The notes: a model not told the origin generated them from the sequence alone. 64,000 nucleotides of DNA from Enoplosus armatus (GCF_043641665.1 NC_092192.1:348501-412500); one strand, 5' to 3'; counted from the first letter of the stretch, positions 1 through 14,007 are shown. Program-made: numbers and translations.

Positions 1-283
1 GAAAGACAGGCCAACAGACAGACAGGTCAACAGGGAGACAGACAGGCCAACACGGAGACAGACAGTGTCTGTCTCTCTGTGGACCTGTGTGTCTCTCTGT
101 GGACCTCTTGACCTGTGTGTTTCTCTGTGGACCTGTGTGTCTCTCTGTTGACCTGTGTGTCTTTCTGTGGACCTGTTGACCTGTGTGTCTCTCTGTTGAC
201 CTGTGTGTCTCTCTGTGGACCTGTTGACCTGTGTGTCTCTCTGTTAACCTGTGTGTCTCTCTGTTGACCTGTCTGTCTCTCAG
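1..283 (+). repeat. chm intron minisatellite running into a splice acceptor
   Basis: Irregular tandem repeat with units close to GTTGACCTGTGTGTCTCTCT. The last unit (GACCTGTCTGTCTCTCAG) is itself the polypyrimidine tract and AG of the exon beginning at 284. Confidence 0.8.
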
Positions 284-1164
284 GTGCCCTGCAGCAGAGC
301 AGATGTGTTTGCCAGTCGTGAGCTGTCTGTGGTAGAAAAGAGGAAGTTGATGCGTTTCCTCACTTCCTGTGTGGAGGAGACGGAGGAGCAGCAGGGTGAG
401 ACACCTGCTGACATCATTAGTACTGACACCTGTCAGATCCACCTACATATTAACATGATCAGCTTAGCCTCCCTGGGCATTGTGGGTAATGTAGATCTTT
501 ATCCCCCTTCCCTCTAGCATACATTGGTCGTCCATATTTGGAATTCCTGTGTGACCAGCAGCTTGGTGACAACCTGCAGCACTTCCTGCTTCACTCCATT
601 GCCATGGTAACAGGAGACACGCCCACAGAGCAGGGCCTCGCCTCCACGCGTCACTTCCTGCGCTGCCTAGGTCGCTATGGTAACACACCCTTCCTGTTTC
701 CTGTCTACGGCCTTGGAGAGATACCCCAGTGTTTCTGTAGGTAAGGACCTGTCTGTCTGTCTCTCAGTGTTTCTGTAGGTAAGAATCTGATTGTGTTTTA
801 TTTGGTGTAATGGTGATACTACTACTACTACTACCACACTTACAAGTACTAGTACCACTGCAAGTATTGCTTCCGCTTGTACCACTGCTACTACCACCAG
901 TATTACTACTACTTTAGCTCCCAGTGTGCTGTACATTGTTAGTACTGCAGTAGTACTCCAGCTGAGTGTACTGCAGTATGTGACTACATACAGTACCACC
1001 ACCCGCTCGCTGACGACTTTCTAGAGGCAGATCAGTTGGTTGTCATGGTGACTGCTGCTGGCTCATTAGAACAGAACATGAATATTAATGAGGAGGGTGT
1101 CGCCCAGGGCTCAGCTCTTTTACATATTAGATGATCCTCAGCGGATATTACTGATCAGCTGAGA

Positions 1165-1198
<34 letters not shown>

Positions 1199-1931
1199 GA
1201 CTCTCTGTGATATAAAGGTGTGTGTTCTTGCTGCTGTGTGTGTGTTAGACATGTAAACAGGTAACTGTTTGCTGACATGTTAAAGGGGACATAGCCATAT
1301 ATATAATGTTCCAGTGTCAGATTTTCATATTAAACATGCTGAAGTTTCTAATAATGATGTACCGTATGTAAAAAGGAGGCGGGCTTTGAAGAGGAGCTCA
1401 GACGGCTGTCAGACAGGGTGAACTGAGGGGCCGCATGAAGGGCCACAATAAGATGAAGAAGGACTTATTAGATCTGTGGATCATGCGGAGCTGCTCTAGT
1501 GGAGTCCCAGAATACAGATAGAGAGCTGGACATGAGCAGATAGATCCTCTTTAACAACTTTATAAGCTGACAATATCTCACATGTTCAAAACATTTGAAC
1601 TAATATATATATTTATAAAGTCAAACCTTTTAGTTTGGGTGATAATTTGTATTTATACATTTTTCATCTTTACTTCAAAAGTCAACATTTTTACTTGAAT
1701 CTCGTGACAGAAACTACTGGACACACACACACACACCTCGCATTAATTTCCTGGAGACTAACTCTAACCCTAAACCAAGTTTTCACCCTAAAATTCAAGT
1801 CTGAGGATATCTGAGTCCCCACGATGTGACTGTGTAAACAGATTTATGCCCCCACAACCTAATACACACTCACACACACACAGACACACACTCTGGTAAC
1901 GTACAGCAATCTGTCTGTCATCATGCGTTAA

Positions 1932-1969
<38 letters not shown>

Positions 1970-2034
1970 TCTCTTTGAAGCATCTTAATGATGATGAGCC
2001 AAATTACAGACACAGACACACGAATAGGAACTAA

Positions 2035-2100
<66 letters not shown>

Positions 2101-3795
2101 TTGAGCGAGACTTTGATCTATGAAGTGAGCTGTAATTTGATTATGTTATTAATTAGAGAGAGAGGGAGGAGGGGTGAGAGAGAGAAACCACGGCTGACTG
2201 TTAATATCTTCTTAATAAAACTTTTATTCTGAAAATCTGCACTCAGACTCGCATAACAGCTGATTCAACATACCTTACAGGTACCCCTGTAAAGTATTTT
2301 GTACCTTAAATGGACCTTATTTCAATTGAGGTGCAGATTCAGGGGCTCATCCAGAGTTTTGGGTTCATTACTGGATAAATTAAAGGATTAGAATATAATA
2401 ATGTGTTTTCTTGTATAACTCTTTGGTTTGAGGGTTTTTTAAAGTTTAAAAACTTCAAGTAAGTTAAATAAGTTGAAGAATGGCTTCCAAACCCCTTTAA
2501 AATGTGCTGATAATCCATTGATTTATCCATTAAATGTCCTATTAATCCCTTAATGACATCATTATTAATTGGTAAATGAATGTGATTTTAAGGTAGAAAG
2601 TGAAGGGATTTAGTGTTGTAGAGGTTTGTCTTTGTATCCTGTGTCCCTTCACTGTCCACATAGTGTGACTTTCAAATTAAAAGTTGTTGACACACAAGCT
2701 TTTATTTTGAACATATACTTTACTTCTAATACAGATGCAGCTCTGAAACTATAAATGTCTGTCACATTTTCCTGCTGATGCTGATTGGATGATGCTGTGA
2801 CACTCCTGTTGCTGATTGGATACACCCGTGTTGTGTGTTTCAGGATGTGTGCTGTGTTCGGAGGAATCTACTGTCTGAGACACTCGGTCAACTGTCTGCT
2901 GGTCGACAAGGACACCAACAGGTAACCCTAACACAAAGAAACACAAGACATTTAACATAAGCAACTACACAATCCTGAAATCCAGACGCACATCACTACG
3001 ATTTAAAAAATAAAAGATAAAGTCAAAGTAACAACATCATCGCACATTTCATAATAAATCTGTTACCGTGTTCCACAAAAGAGTCCTGACCTGACTTCCA
3101 TAAGTCTGAGACTCCACAGGTAGAGACAGGAGGACATCATGCGGACACAGCTGTTAAGACACTGTGGACACCGACTGTCCTGTTAGCGACTGAGCTAAGC
3201 TAACAAAATAAGGAGTTTGCTAACTGATTATTAGCAAGCTTCCCTCTTCAGTAACTCGTTATTGGATGAAATGACGAACAGAAAATAACCAGAAGCCTCG
3301 GGGACGTGTGACAGTCAGGAAGGAGCTCTAAAACACAGATCTGCATATGAACACAGAATCTGCAGGCAAGGGACAAGATTTTGGTATTGGAAGTTATTCT
3401 GGTTTCAGTTTGTAGTCCGATTAGTATTGACCAATCCCGTTTCAGCGGGTTTTGGTTGCAAGCAGCTAAACAATCCGTGTGGAGAGCAAAAGAGACGGAT
3501 TAGGGTCAGGATTATGGCAAAATGGCCGAAATGCAAACCCATCGTCTATCATCTGACGACAATTTAGCTTTTTATGAATCTCAGAACCCTACAGATCAGC
3601 TTTTTTAAATTCATCTGCATTCAAGTCGACGTCAGACGAAAGCCGATGGGTTCTGAGATTGGGAAGGAGCAGAAACCTAAATATTCCAGACAACACCAAC
3701 TGACCCAGACTGGACCGTCTACACTAAACACTAAAACAGTCAAATTCAGTTTGACCTTTTTTTAAAAATGAAGAAATTCAACAGACAGGTAGGTA

Positions 3796-3856
<61 letters not shown>

Positions 3857-4112
3857 CCTTTCTGTTAAAAGCAGTGATTGGATGATAATTTATGATCAGT
3901 AAAATATTCAATTTATGGAGAGGAAATTAACATCATAATTTAACCTCTGATCCTCCTCCTCCTCCTCTTCTCACCTCATCTTCCTCCTCCTTCTCCTCTC
4001 CTCTGATAGATGACTGTCCTCCTCTTCATCTGTCCTCTCTCTATCTGTGTCAGTATCTCTCGATCATTATTTTCTGCCTCGTCAGCTTTCTGATTAAATG
4101 ACTGATTGACTG

Positions 4113-4175
<63 letters not shown>

Positions 4176-4963
4176 CCTATCGAAGGTCACTCAAAAAAAC
4201 AGACTGTCATGGTGACATTAGCCTGTTAGCATGTTAGCATTTCTCCTTCAGGCAGGTGTGTTCAGGGAGATAAACACAATACAGCATGAAAAAAGTTTTA
4301 TTATTCTTTGTCTAGTGCTGTCGTAATGTCAGCTCCAGGCTGCTGTTCTTTTTATTGCTCTGTTTTTTAGTCTATATTTGTTTCCACTTAGTCACATGGT
4401 CTCCATCACAGCAGCTGAATCAGCTGTTAGCAGCTCCTGTCTGCAGCGTCCTCATGGACGGACAGACAACTATCAGTGATCACTGAGACACTGAAGGAAA
4501 GTTAAAAACAGGAGGATTCTCAGGCAGGTTCTGCAGCGTCTTTCCTCTCTGAGGTTTGTTCTGATGGACATGATGAGATGATGATCTCCTCTGGACGTGG
4601 ACGTCACTCTGAATGATTCAACATGAGTTTCAGAGTCATAACTCTGAGAAGGAGGGAGATTTTGATTAAAGTACTTTAATGACCTTCATGAGCTGAGCGT
4701 CACTGCTGCTGAGCGTTGACTGTCAGCAGCCAAACTACAGTAACTAACCTTTCTTCTTTTGTGTTGTACTTCCTGATTGTGTTGTATGTTTATTTGTTCT
4801 CCATTCAGCTGTTCTGAAGTCAATAAATCTGAATGTGGATATGCAACAATGCTAAAAAGGCAGCAGTGAGACACACGAGGACCGCTGACTGTGTGTGTGT
4901 GTGTGTGTTATCTGTCTATTATATTTATGTGTGTGTGACCTTCTGGTGCTGGTGGTCCCCATA

Positions 4964-4996
<33 letters not shown>

Positions 4997-5056
4997 AGAG
5001 GTTATGGATGAGCTTTTGTGCGCATCATTATTCCCAATAATAGGTTTTGGCAGTGC

Positions 5057-5141
<85 letters not shown>

Positions 5142-6590
5142 AGGCACCCTTGTGTCGACTGCGGCTTCAAAATCAGTATTTTTTTAATTGAGAACACGAT
5201 TTAATAGAGTGAAATTTTCTGATCAGAGCTGATTTTAATTCTAACTCAGTTTAACAAACTGTAGGAAGTTAAACTCGTTGAGTTGATGTGATATAAACTC
5301 AGCTGTAGTTAATTAGTAACACTTGTTGGACAAAACAAGACATTTGAAGACGTCACGTGAGGTGAACATTATATAGACCAAGAAATCTGTCGATTAATCA
5401 AAGAAATAATGGGCAGAGTTATAATAATGATTATAGTTAGTCAGTTGCAGCCCTAATTCATTGACTTGGACCATGGCCTGGGCTCCAGAGCAAGAATGGG
5501 ATGTGGGATGTGGGCCCTGTGTTGACACCCTGTTTGTGCCAACAGAAATGTATTGAGGAATATGCAGCATGTACATTTTGACATGGTTTGGATGGGTGTG
5601 TTGAATTTGTGAGCGGGTGAAAACACAGATAAAGCTTTTGGCTGTTGTGAGTTAAAATGCTGTCTGTACGTGGATCTCTGTTTAAGTTCGATACACAATC
5701 AACTCCTGATGGTATCCTGCTCATGTTTTCTAACATGAATCCTTTCTGTTGTCAACTGGTTGGTATCACAGCAGCTGAGGTTCAGTTTGTTCTTCAGTTT
5801 AGAAAATATCCAGAGGTGTCTGTTTTTAGTCCAATCAATGACATCATGGCAACTTGTCTCCTCCCCCTTCTTTCAGGTGTAAGGCAGTGATTGACAGCCG
5901 AGGACAGCGAATCAGCTGCAGCCATTTTGTGGTGGAGGATGGCTATGTGGGGGCGGACCGCAAGACGATGGCCACACCCTCCAGGTCAGGACCCACCAAC
6001 CACCCAAGATCTTTGAAACAGCCACTTCACACACCATAGCAACCACCAAGAAACAGTTTAGTGATACCTTAGCAACTACCAAGAGACTGTTTAGTGATAC
6101 CCTAGCAGCTACACAGGAACAACCCAGCAGTGTCCTATGTACCATTTAATAACACTCCCATAAAAATAAATAATAATACATACGGTTTAGCTCACTGGAC
6201 CTGCTAATGTTGTTGTTGGCAGGTCTGAGAGGTATCTTTTATGTAAGTTTTCAATGGGTTTGTTTTGGATGAGGCCCAAACTTTTGACTGCATTAAAAGC
6301 TCAAACTACATTCAAACTTTGACCTGCAGTGTGTGGAGTTTAGTTTCCTCTCCAGAGGAGGATGTCAGAATCAGAATCAGAATCAGAAATACTTTATTGA
6401 TCCCCGGGGGGAAATTGTACAGTACCGGTGCTCCCATTCAAGAGTAAAAAGTAGCATAATTTAGAACTAAAAGTATGTACAAAATATAAAAATAAGAAAT
6501 AGAAAATAAAAAATATACACATTTACAGTATTTAAGTGAACAATGAAGTAAAATAATATATACAATAACAATGTCTATGTATGTGTATAC

Positions 6591-6624
<34 letters not shown>

Positions 6625-9600
6625 TGCACTGAAGTGTATGACTATTTATCTATTGCACTTAAACATTTAAGAATAAATAGTGAGGTAGTGTATGAACAGG
6701 TGAAGTAGATCCAGATTTCCAGTCTCTTCCTGAGTGTCTGACACTCAGAGGGAGGAGTTGAACAGTCTGATGGCCACAGGCAGGAATGATTTCCTGTGGC
6801 GCTCTGTTGTACATTTGTCTGATAGTAACCTGTCTGTCTGTCTGTCTCTTCAGGTTTCTCTCCAGAGCTGTTTTGATAACTGACAGCTCCATTCTGCCCA
6901 GTAACTCAGACCAACAGGTAAATAATGTTAATATTACGTTGGAATTAGTTTTTCTTTATTAGTTTAATGTTCTGTTCGCTCTTCATTAAACCTTTCGTAT
7001 GTTTTTATTCACGTTAGCAGCAGCATGACTGTGTGACCAGACTGAAACTATTGGATAAATTGTGATGAGATGTGGTTCAGACCTTCATGGTCCCCTCAGG
7101 ATGAACTGTAATAACTCTGGTGATCCTCTGACTCTTCATCTAGCGCCACCATCTGGTCAACATGTTCATGTGTCCAAATTACCAAATATCTGCAGAGCTG
7201 ATGACATTCATCAGCCTCAGCTGGACTTTATATTTACTCCTAATTAGTAAATGTTAGCATGCTAACATGCTAAACTAAGATGATGAACATGGTGAACATT
7301 ATATCTATTAAACATGAGCATGTTAGCATGCTGATGTTGGCATTTAGCTCAAAGTACCACTGTGGCTAAATACAGCCTCACAGAGCTGCTAGCATGGCTG
7401 CACATAAAGCTCAGGTAAACCACAGGTAAACTTTAGGTAAACTTCAGGTAAAACTACAGGTACCACCTCATTTCAGTGGAAAATGGTAACCTGTCTGCTC
7501 TTTAATCATTTTGTACAGTAATTTAATACCTTCCTTCTTTGGAATGTTAGCTCACAATGCTAGTAATGCTAACTAGCTGGTGAGAGGGTCTAACAAAGAA
7601 AATGATCAGACTTGACAGAAGTGTTGCAGAGTGACGCTTTCGGTCAGAGGTCACTGTGTCCTTCAGCCCCAATGAATTATGGGATTGATGTTAATGAAAA
7701 GAAAAAGATCAGACAAAAAGAAAGTCATGGAAAGAGTCAAAGAGTCAGTTACTGAAGAAAATTCATCTTTCTGTCTGAACACACACACACACACACACAC
7801 ACCCTGCTCACTAATTAGGTGTGAGTTAAATATTGAAATATTGAATTAAGTTTGGTCAGAGAATTATGATGCTTCATAGATCTTCTGCTGTGTGAGCGTG
7901 TGTGTGTGTTAGCCTGCAGTGTTCAGTAATAAGAGGAAACTAATCTGGTTTTCAACACTCTGAGGAGGTTTTTCATTAAAGACTGTTATCTGTCTGTCTG
8001 TCTGTCTCGTCAGGTCTCCATGGTAACGGTTCCTCCAATAGCAGCAGGATGTCCGGCGGTGAAGATGGTGGAGCTGTGTCCGTCTACGATGACCTGCATG
8101 CCTGGAACATGTGAGACTCTCACTAATGTCAGCTTTGCAGTTTTATTATATTGTATTCATTATTTTCATCTTAATATCTTATTTCAACTCATCGCATCTC
8201 GCAGCTTCATGATTCTATCATCCCATTGTCTTACTCCTCATCCTAAAGTTTCTTATTTTGTCTCAGTTCACTTGGTTGTTCCATAATTTTATACCATCAT
8301 TATAAAATCTTATTTATCATCTTATTGAATCTTTTGTCAACATGTAACTTTATCATTTAAAATGATAATGATGAATCTTCTTGTTCTTCTTGTTCTTTGT
8401 AATTTTATCTTTAAATGTGTCTTATCTCAACTTGATGTCGTAATGTTATATTTCATCTATTCATGTCATCTCTCACTTTATATCTCACCTCATCTCAGTT
8501 TTCATCTTTTTGTATATATAACATCTCATGTCATCTAATTTTCCATCAAGTCTTATGTTATCTAATTTTATCTAATGTTATTGTATCTGATATATATTCA
8601 GTTGCTCTAAGATTTAAAATACTAAGGATGATATTTGAGGAGGTTTTAGTGGCCCTTATTTCCCTACAGCTTTAACGGTATATGAAGTATATGAAATATA
8701 TGAAGTATATGAGAGATGTGAAGCACGAGGTGATGATCAGTGCGACTCTGCAGCTGAAAACCCTCCAGTGTCCTTGAAGAGAAACTGATGAATCCACCAA
8801 CAGAAACACTGATTAATGACCAACAACACACAAACACACACACACACAGTCTCCTCTCCTGCTGTGTGTGTGTGTGTTCCGCCTGTCAAATCATCATCTT
8901 CATCTTCTTCTTCAGCTGTTGTCCTGATGCTGCAGCGTGATTGGTTACTGAGTCAGTGGGCCTGAACGCCTTTAAAACAAAACACCATTTATCTACACGC
9001 ACACACACGCACGCACACACACACACAGGTGTGTTTATATCCACAATAAAGTCATATAAAAATAGAATTGTGTTGTTAATGTTAATTAAAAGATAATACA
9101 AACAAATATGTTTAAAGCTGACATAATTAGTTAATTAACTGATTGGTAGGAAATCATTTAAGTCATTTATCAAAGAAAAAAGTTTTGGTAACGCTTAATT
9201 TTACAGGTCCGCAAATTTCATGGTAAGTAGGTGATAATTATAAGTATAGTGTTTGAAATTTCTTTGAAATTATCCCCAAATTACCGCAAAATTATTTAAG
9301 AATTATGTTCTGCTCTTTCCTAATAAGCAGTTACGGTTTGATTTTTTTTTCACAAAACTTAAACTTGTTGAAAATCTATGAATAAACCAAACAACCAAAA
9401 CCATTAAATTAGTTACCAACACACAGACTCTTTTAACCAATGTATAAGCACTATTTCAGTGTTCAGCAGTTCTGTACTGTACAGTACTTTATAAAAAGAG
9501 GCCTATTTACTTTTTGTATTCAGTTACAGTTTTCTTTTGTAAGTTTTACAAAGGTTAGCAGTGAAGTTGTCTAGTGGCAGGAAATATACAGCGTAGGTTA

Positions 9601-11634
9601 CAGTTTGCCCATGAATAAACGCTGCAGCTAATGTTGGGATTCTTTTTGATAAATTATCGGGTAAATGTTGGGGTAATTTGGGTGTCATTTCAAAGAAATT
9701 ACAAATACGTTACTATCTAATTATCACCTACTTACCATGAAATTTGCAGACCTGTAAAATGAAGTGTTACCAAAGTTTTTTCTAATGTCTCAGATTTTCT
9801 TTGTTTGATTTCTCCGTTTTAAATTGAATGAATGAACGAAACAATTAATCTAGTAATAAGAGAAAAACTGATAATTAGCTGCAACCCAAAATATTTAATA
9901 AACGTTATTAGCTTTTTATCTGAACAGTCCACATAATGGTAGAAAGCTCAGGAAGACCAACAGAGGAAGGATCCCTCTCCCAGGACGGACAGACAAATAA
10001 CTCTCTGAGAAAAACTACAGCTCCCATGGAGACGGCTGTCAGTCTGTTGCCATGGAGACCACAGTCAGTCTGTTGCCATGGAGTCCACTGACCTCAGATG
10101 AAGTGATTTAATGAGACTGTTTTTCTGTCTGTAGATTTGGTCCACCTCACCTGTCAGTCCGTTGGCTCCGCCTACGAGGACTTGTCGCCGGTAGTTACCA
10201 GGATGTTCCGCACGCCAGAGTCCCATGACCGAGGTAACACACACACTCTCTCTCTCTGTAGTAAACGATTCTCTGTCTATCCTGTAAACTTTCTCTCCTC
10301 TCTGACCTCCTCCTCTTTGTCTTTAATTCATTCATCATTTTCTTCTCTGCTTTTAATTATAACAAGAACAACCTCCAGGAACGAACACACACGCGCACGC
10401 ACACGCACGCACGCACACACCTGGAGGATGGATGGATGTAGGTATAAAGAGATTCATCACAGGTGATGAAGGAGGAGGAGAGAAGCTTCTCCGTCATGTT
10501 TCACTTCAAGTTTCTGTAAAACTGCAGCTTCAGCTTCTTTTTTCTGAAGCTCCACATTCAGACCGATTTTTTTTACAACCAGACTTCTCAGAAGTAAACG
10601 TTATGTCTTCAGTTAAAACTCTTGTTAAAACTCAAGAGTCAACTTGGAAAATTCAGATATGACGATGGTTGTACCTGAAATACAAAGTGAAATTCATTAT
10701 GTGGGTGTTATTTATAATCTGTTGTCCCCGAAGAGGGTCGTTTTTACATGAGTCCTAAAAATGAGCATAAGTGTGCGTGTGTGGGTGGACCCCTCACTGT
10801 TTCTCTATGTTAATCTGACATTTCGTCACGTTACAGACATTTCAGGCGTCAGTATACTTTCTCAGATGGTCGAACAGTGAAATTAATTTTGGTTTTTAAA
10901 TAATTGCACAAATAAATAGATTTTCCACAAACCGAAAAGCTGAAACATATTACACTTTTTACAAAATACTTCCTGCTTGATGTCAAAAGTAACATCAGAC
11001 AAATATTATGCCAACATGTCAGACATTGTTTTTAAACGTACACAGTGCTCTGCATGTACAAAGATCTTTTACATCCGTCCTGAAACCTGCAGATTCCTCT
11101 AATAGCATTGTCTTTCTCTCAATCGAAACTATTTCTTTCATTGTTTATTAAACGGGGACAGACCACGACACATGTGCTGCACCAGACGTAGCTAAAAGCT
11201 GATGTCCGTGTGTAGTTTCTGGCTGACGGCGATGAACCAGTCAAAGATGGAATTAAAACATGACACTTTGTAATATTGATGTTTTATCGTGTCTGTTTTC
11301 AATCAGAATAATATCCAGCCGTAATACGTCAATAATCAAAGCATAAAAGCAAATGATTCGTAGTATTCATGTTGTGTCTGTCAGTGACTGCAGGTCGGAG
11401 GATCTAAAGCAACTAAACGTAAAATGATTCAAAGTTTTGATCAAACACAAAGAGGAATTTTACACTAAAAATATTTTTATACAGAATGAGGACTGTGGAC
11501 TGTCCAGCATGTTGTGAAGGACCTGTTAATGTTACAGCAAGTGAAACCTGTTTTTACAACCAGTCTTTACTGTGAACTTATTAAAGTCTTTAGTTTAATC
11601 AACAGTTAGTTTGTTTACAGTTCTTATAGCTCTG

Positions 11635-11675
<41 letters not shown>

Positions 11676-14007
11676 AATGTTGCATTAGTATTAGTTTGTG
11701 TTTCCCTCCTCACAGGAAGTCATGTATGGTAGTAAGTTAACAAAGACTCTGTTTCCTATATATTCAAACGATATCACATCTCCAGAGTCAACGTTCTCAA
11801 CAGATAGAAACACGTTTTATTTCAGACAACACGTCATTCAAACCAGTTCTTTTCTACTATAACCTGACTCTCCTAGTCTGCTGCACCTCCTCTTCTAGTC
11901 TGCTGCACCTCGTCATCTCCTCTAATTGACATTTGACTAACGAGCTCTTTGACATTTTACACTCGACACCCCTCTTTTTCTTCTTCTCTTCCTGCCGTTT
12001 TAAAGGTTCTCCTCAGTGTGATGGACATCTTTGAAGACGTCCTCAGGTTTTTGTTTGTTATATTAAACATCAGACTGCAGTAATCTAATCGCTGTAGGTC
12101 AGTAACGCTCTGTTAGATGGAGGGTTGGTATCAGTTGGTCTCTGTGTGTTCAGTGGACAGACTAGCGTTAGCTTGGTTCAGGAGCTGGAACCTGCCCGTA
12201 ATTATTTTCATGTTGTGTCTTCTTAGCAGCTGGTCATGTTATTGCACCTCCCAGTTTCCCCAGTTCGGCTCTGATGCAGCGTCTCAGGGGTGAAAGTGCA
12301 GATAACAGACTGTATATGAAGACGGCTGTAATGGTAGTGAGTCACAAATGAAAATGAAATAGCGTCGGCTGTCAGTCACACCGAGCCACACCCCCTTTTG
12401 ATGTCAGATAATTAAAAACAAACTTTTCAGATGAATGAACACTTGAACACGTCAGAGTGATTAAATCTACTTAAAACGACAGAAATCTCTTAAAGAAAAC
12501 ATTTATTGACTTTGAAGTTTTAGCTTGGCTCATGTTGAGGTGGGTTTATGAAATAAAGCACAACCAGCTACCAGGGGGCGATAGAGGGACATCACGTCAT
12601 CACGCCGGCCATCTTTACCAACAGTCAGGTTCAGATGTGTTTTAAAACCTACAACCTTACAGGACTGAAATAAAGTGACATGTCGTCTGCGTACGATGAG
12701 ATGAAAGTGTCAATATGATGTGACGAATAATTTTATTCGAGTTTTAACAAATTTCTTTTTGACGTGTACCTGTTTTTATTTCGTCAAGAAATCTTTCATT
12801 TGAATTTGAACTCCAAGAAACCAGCAGGTAGATAAGTCGACTGAAACAGCAGACACGTCTTAACTGTCTGTCTGTCTGTCTGTCTGTCTGCAGAGGACTG
12901 TCCGTCTGTCCTCTGGTGTCTGTACTTCAACATGGCCGACGGTTCGGGGCTGGAGGCCGAAGGTCACGACCTCCCGTCTAATGTGTACATGTGCTCTGGA
13001 CCGGATGGGGGTCTGGGACATGAACACGCCATCAGACAGGTGAGACACACACACACACACACACCTGGCAAACTCTCCTCTGACTGCTGATTGGGTGATG
13101 CTGGTCAGCTTGTTGCCATGGTTACACGGGTGGGGAAGTTCAGAGCCGTGGCGATGTTTGAACTGAACCACGAGGACGGGAAATCTCCAGACACCTGTGA
13201 CATCATCCAAATTAAAATGAGCTTTATTAGCAGGACAGTCATTAATAACATGATGTCATGATGATGTTGAGTCTAATACGATAATTAAATGTAACATTGA
13301 TGAAGCAGATGAAGGCTAACATCAGCACGCTATCATGCTCATAGTGACAATGCTAGCATGCTAATGTTTAGCAGGTATAATCATAGTTTAGCGTGTTAGC
13401 ATGCTAACTTTTGCTAATCAGCACTAAACACAAAATATGAACGTATATAGACGGTTTTAGGTGTGTGTGTGTGTGTATAAACTATGTAAAGCTTTATAAT
13501 TATAATATATGTTAATTATATGTAATTATCTAACTGTAACAGCTTCTTCTGTGTGTAAGAAGATCCAAAGTACAGTTATTAACATCACTGTTATTTACCC
13601 AAACTAAAATATGGTTATGTAATAAATATTAATTCTTTAAAGCAATCTTTAAAATGTCAGATTTACTGTGTGTCGTACCAAAAGATTCAGAACGTTATTA
13701 ACAATCAGTAATAAATAATTATTTCATAATGAGTCCATTTTCACTGTTCACAGCAGTGATATTGATAAAGTTTATTGAGCCAGTGACTTCATCTTCATCT
13801 GTTCAGGCGGAGTCCATCTTCCAGAAGATTCTTCCTGAGGAGGATTTCTGTCCTCCTGCTCCGAACCCCGAAGACATCATCTACGACGGAGACAACACGT
13901 CCTCCTCCACAGGAGAGGAGGAGAAAGAAGGAGAGAAGGAGGTGGAGAAGGAGGTGGAGGAGGAGGAGGAGCAGGAGCAGGAGCAGAGCCTTCAGACTGA
14001 AGAGTAA
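284..14007 (+). CDS. chm: Rab escort protein 1 (chm), C-terminal nine exons; gene starts before the window
   Basis: Binds newly made Rab GTPases and presents them to Rab geranylgeranyl transferase, then delivers prenylated Rabs to membranes (family knowledge). Coding exons read with GT-AG borders and continuous phase: 284-395, 518-740, 2844-2921, 5877-5984, 6854-6917, 8014-8110, 10135-10233, 12894-13039, 13807-14007 (stop). They total 375 residues, about the C-terminal 60% of a REP. Diagnostic stretches are VPCSRADVF at the start, [13 protein letters not shown], the GDI/REP-conserved block [40 protein letters not shown] and [18 protein letters not shown]. The tail after that is a Glu-rich low-complexity run ([10 protein letters not shown]), as expected for a REP C-terminus. 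The [14 protein letters not shown] exon is followed by a duplicated donor (see findings). It converges on rps14. Identity is very secure; exact choice between REP-1 and REP-2 (CHML) rests on the multi-exon structure, since mammalian CHML is intronless. Confidence 0.95.
741..2843 (+). other. chm intron: triplet and CA/GT repeats, otherwise unremarkable
   Basis: Begins with a duplicated donor (765-783). It then holds a degenerate ACT/AGT triplet tract (about 815-930), a (CA)n run near 1163-1197, and (GT)n runs near 1940-1965 and 2036-2099. No further exon is recognisable. Open frames here are repeat translations. Confidence 0.7.
2922..5876 (+). other. chm intron rich in GT/CA microsatellites
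   Basis: Pure or near-pure dinucleotide tracts lie at about 3799-3855 (GT), 4115-4173 (CA), 4965-4995 (GT) and 5061-5141 (GT). The remainder is A/T-rich sequence without a recognisable gene. Confidence 0.75.
6366..6817 (-). mobile_element. 5'-truncated L2/CR1-like LINE, 3' end only, in chm intron
   Basis: Starts with the repeated AATCAG tail, then CTTTATTGATCCCCGGGG. It is nearly identical to the 3' end of the longer copy at 20581-21907, up to the shared text ending ACATTTG. Orientation is minus, antisense to chm. An internal (TA)n tract replaces part of the copy. No reverse transcriptase is left. Confidence 0.85.
7086..7400 (+). repeat. Dispersed repeat with GTTAGCATGCTAAC motifs (copy 1)
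   Basis: About 315 bp of chm intron sequence that recurs in inverted orientation at 31501-31796 in camk2a, with shared landmarks CCCCTCAGGATGAACTG, TCTTCATCTAGCGCCA and CAGAGCTGCTAGCATGGCTG. A further fragment lies near 13340-13425. It probably belongs to a non-autonomous transposon family; the class is not determined. Confidence 0.75.
8111..10134 (+). other. chm intron containing a TIR element and A/T-rich DNA
   Basis: Apart from the inverted-repeat element at 9186-9772 this intron is A/T-rich. It has short CA runs near 8825-8880 and 8998-9027 and no recognisable gene. Confidence 0.6.
9186..9772. mobile_element. MITE with long terminal inverted repeats beginning TGGTAAC
   Basis: The left end TGGTAACGCTTAATTTTACA and the right end, read on the other strand as TGGTAACACTTCATTTTACA, are imperfect inverted copies. 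The pairing extends about 100 bases inwards: CATGGTAAGTAGGTGATAATTA at left pairs with the matching TAATTATCACCTACTTACCATG at right. A 6-bp direct repeat AAGTTT flanks both ends (9180-9185 and 9773-9778). There is no transposase frame inside, so it is non-autonomous. The superfamily is not assigned. Confidence 0.8.
10234..12893 (+). other. chm intron: CA/CT tract at the donor, otherwise single-copy looking
   Basis: GTAAC is followed at once by (CA)n and (CT)n. There is an alternating CA/CG run near 10386-10420 and a (GT)n run at 11638-11672. (GTCT)n at 12865-12891 forms the pyrimidine tract of the next acceptor. No additional coding exon is recognised. Confidence 0.65.

Noticed and set aside
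5912..6145. Minus-strand frame over a chm exon
   Set aside because: Antisense shadow of the chm exon at 5877-5984 and its intron.
13040..13210. Possible extra chm exon with frame [17 protein letters not shown]
   Set aside because: The phase between exons 12894-13039 and 13807-14007 already joins perfectly and matches REP sequence; the stretch has no matching segment in the family.
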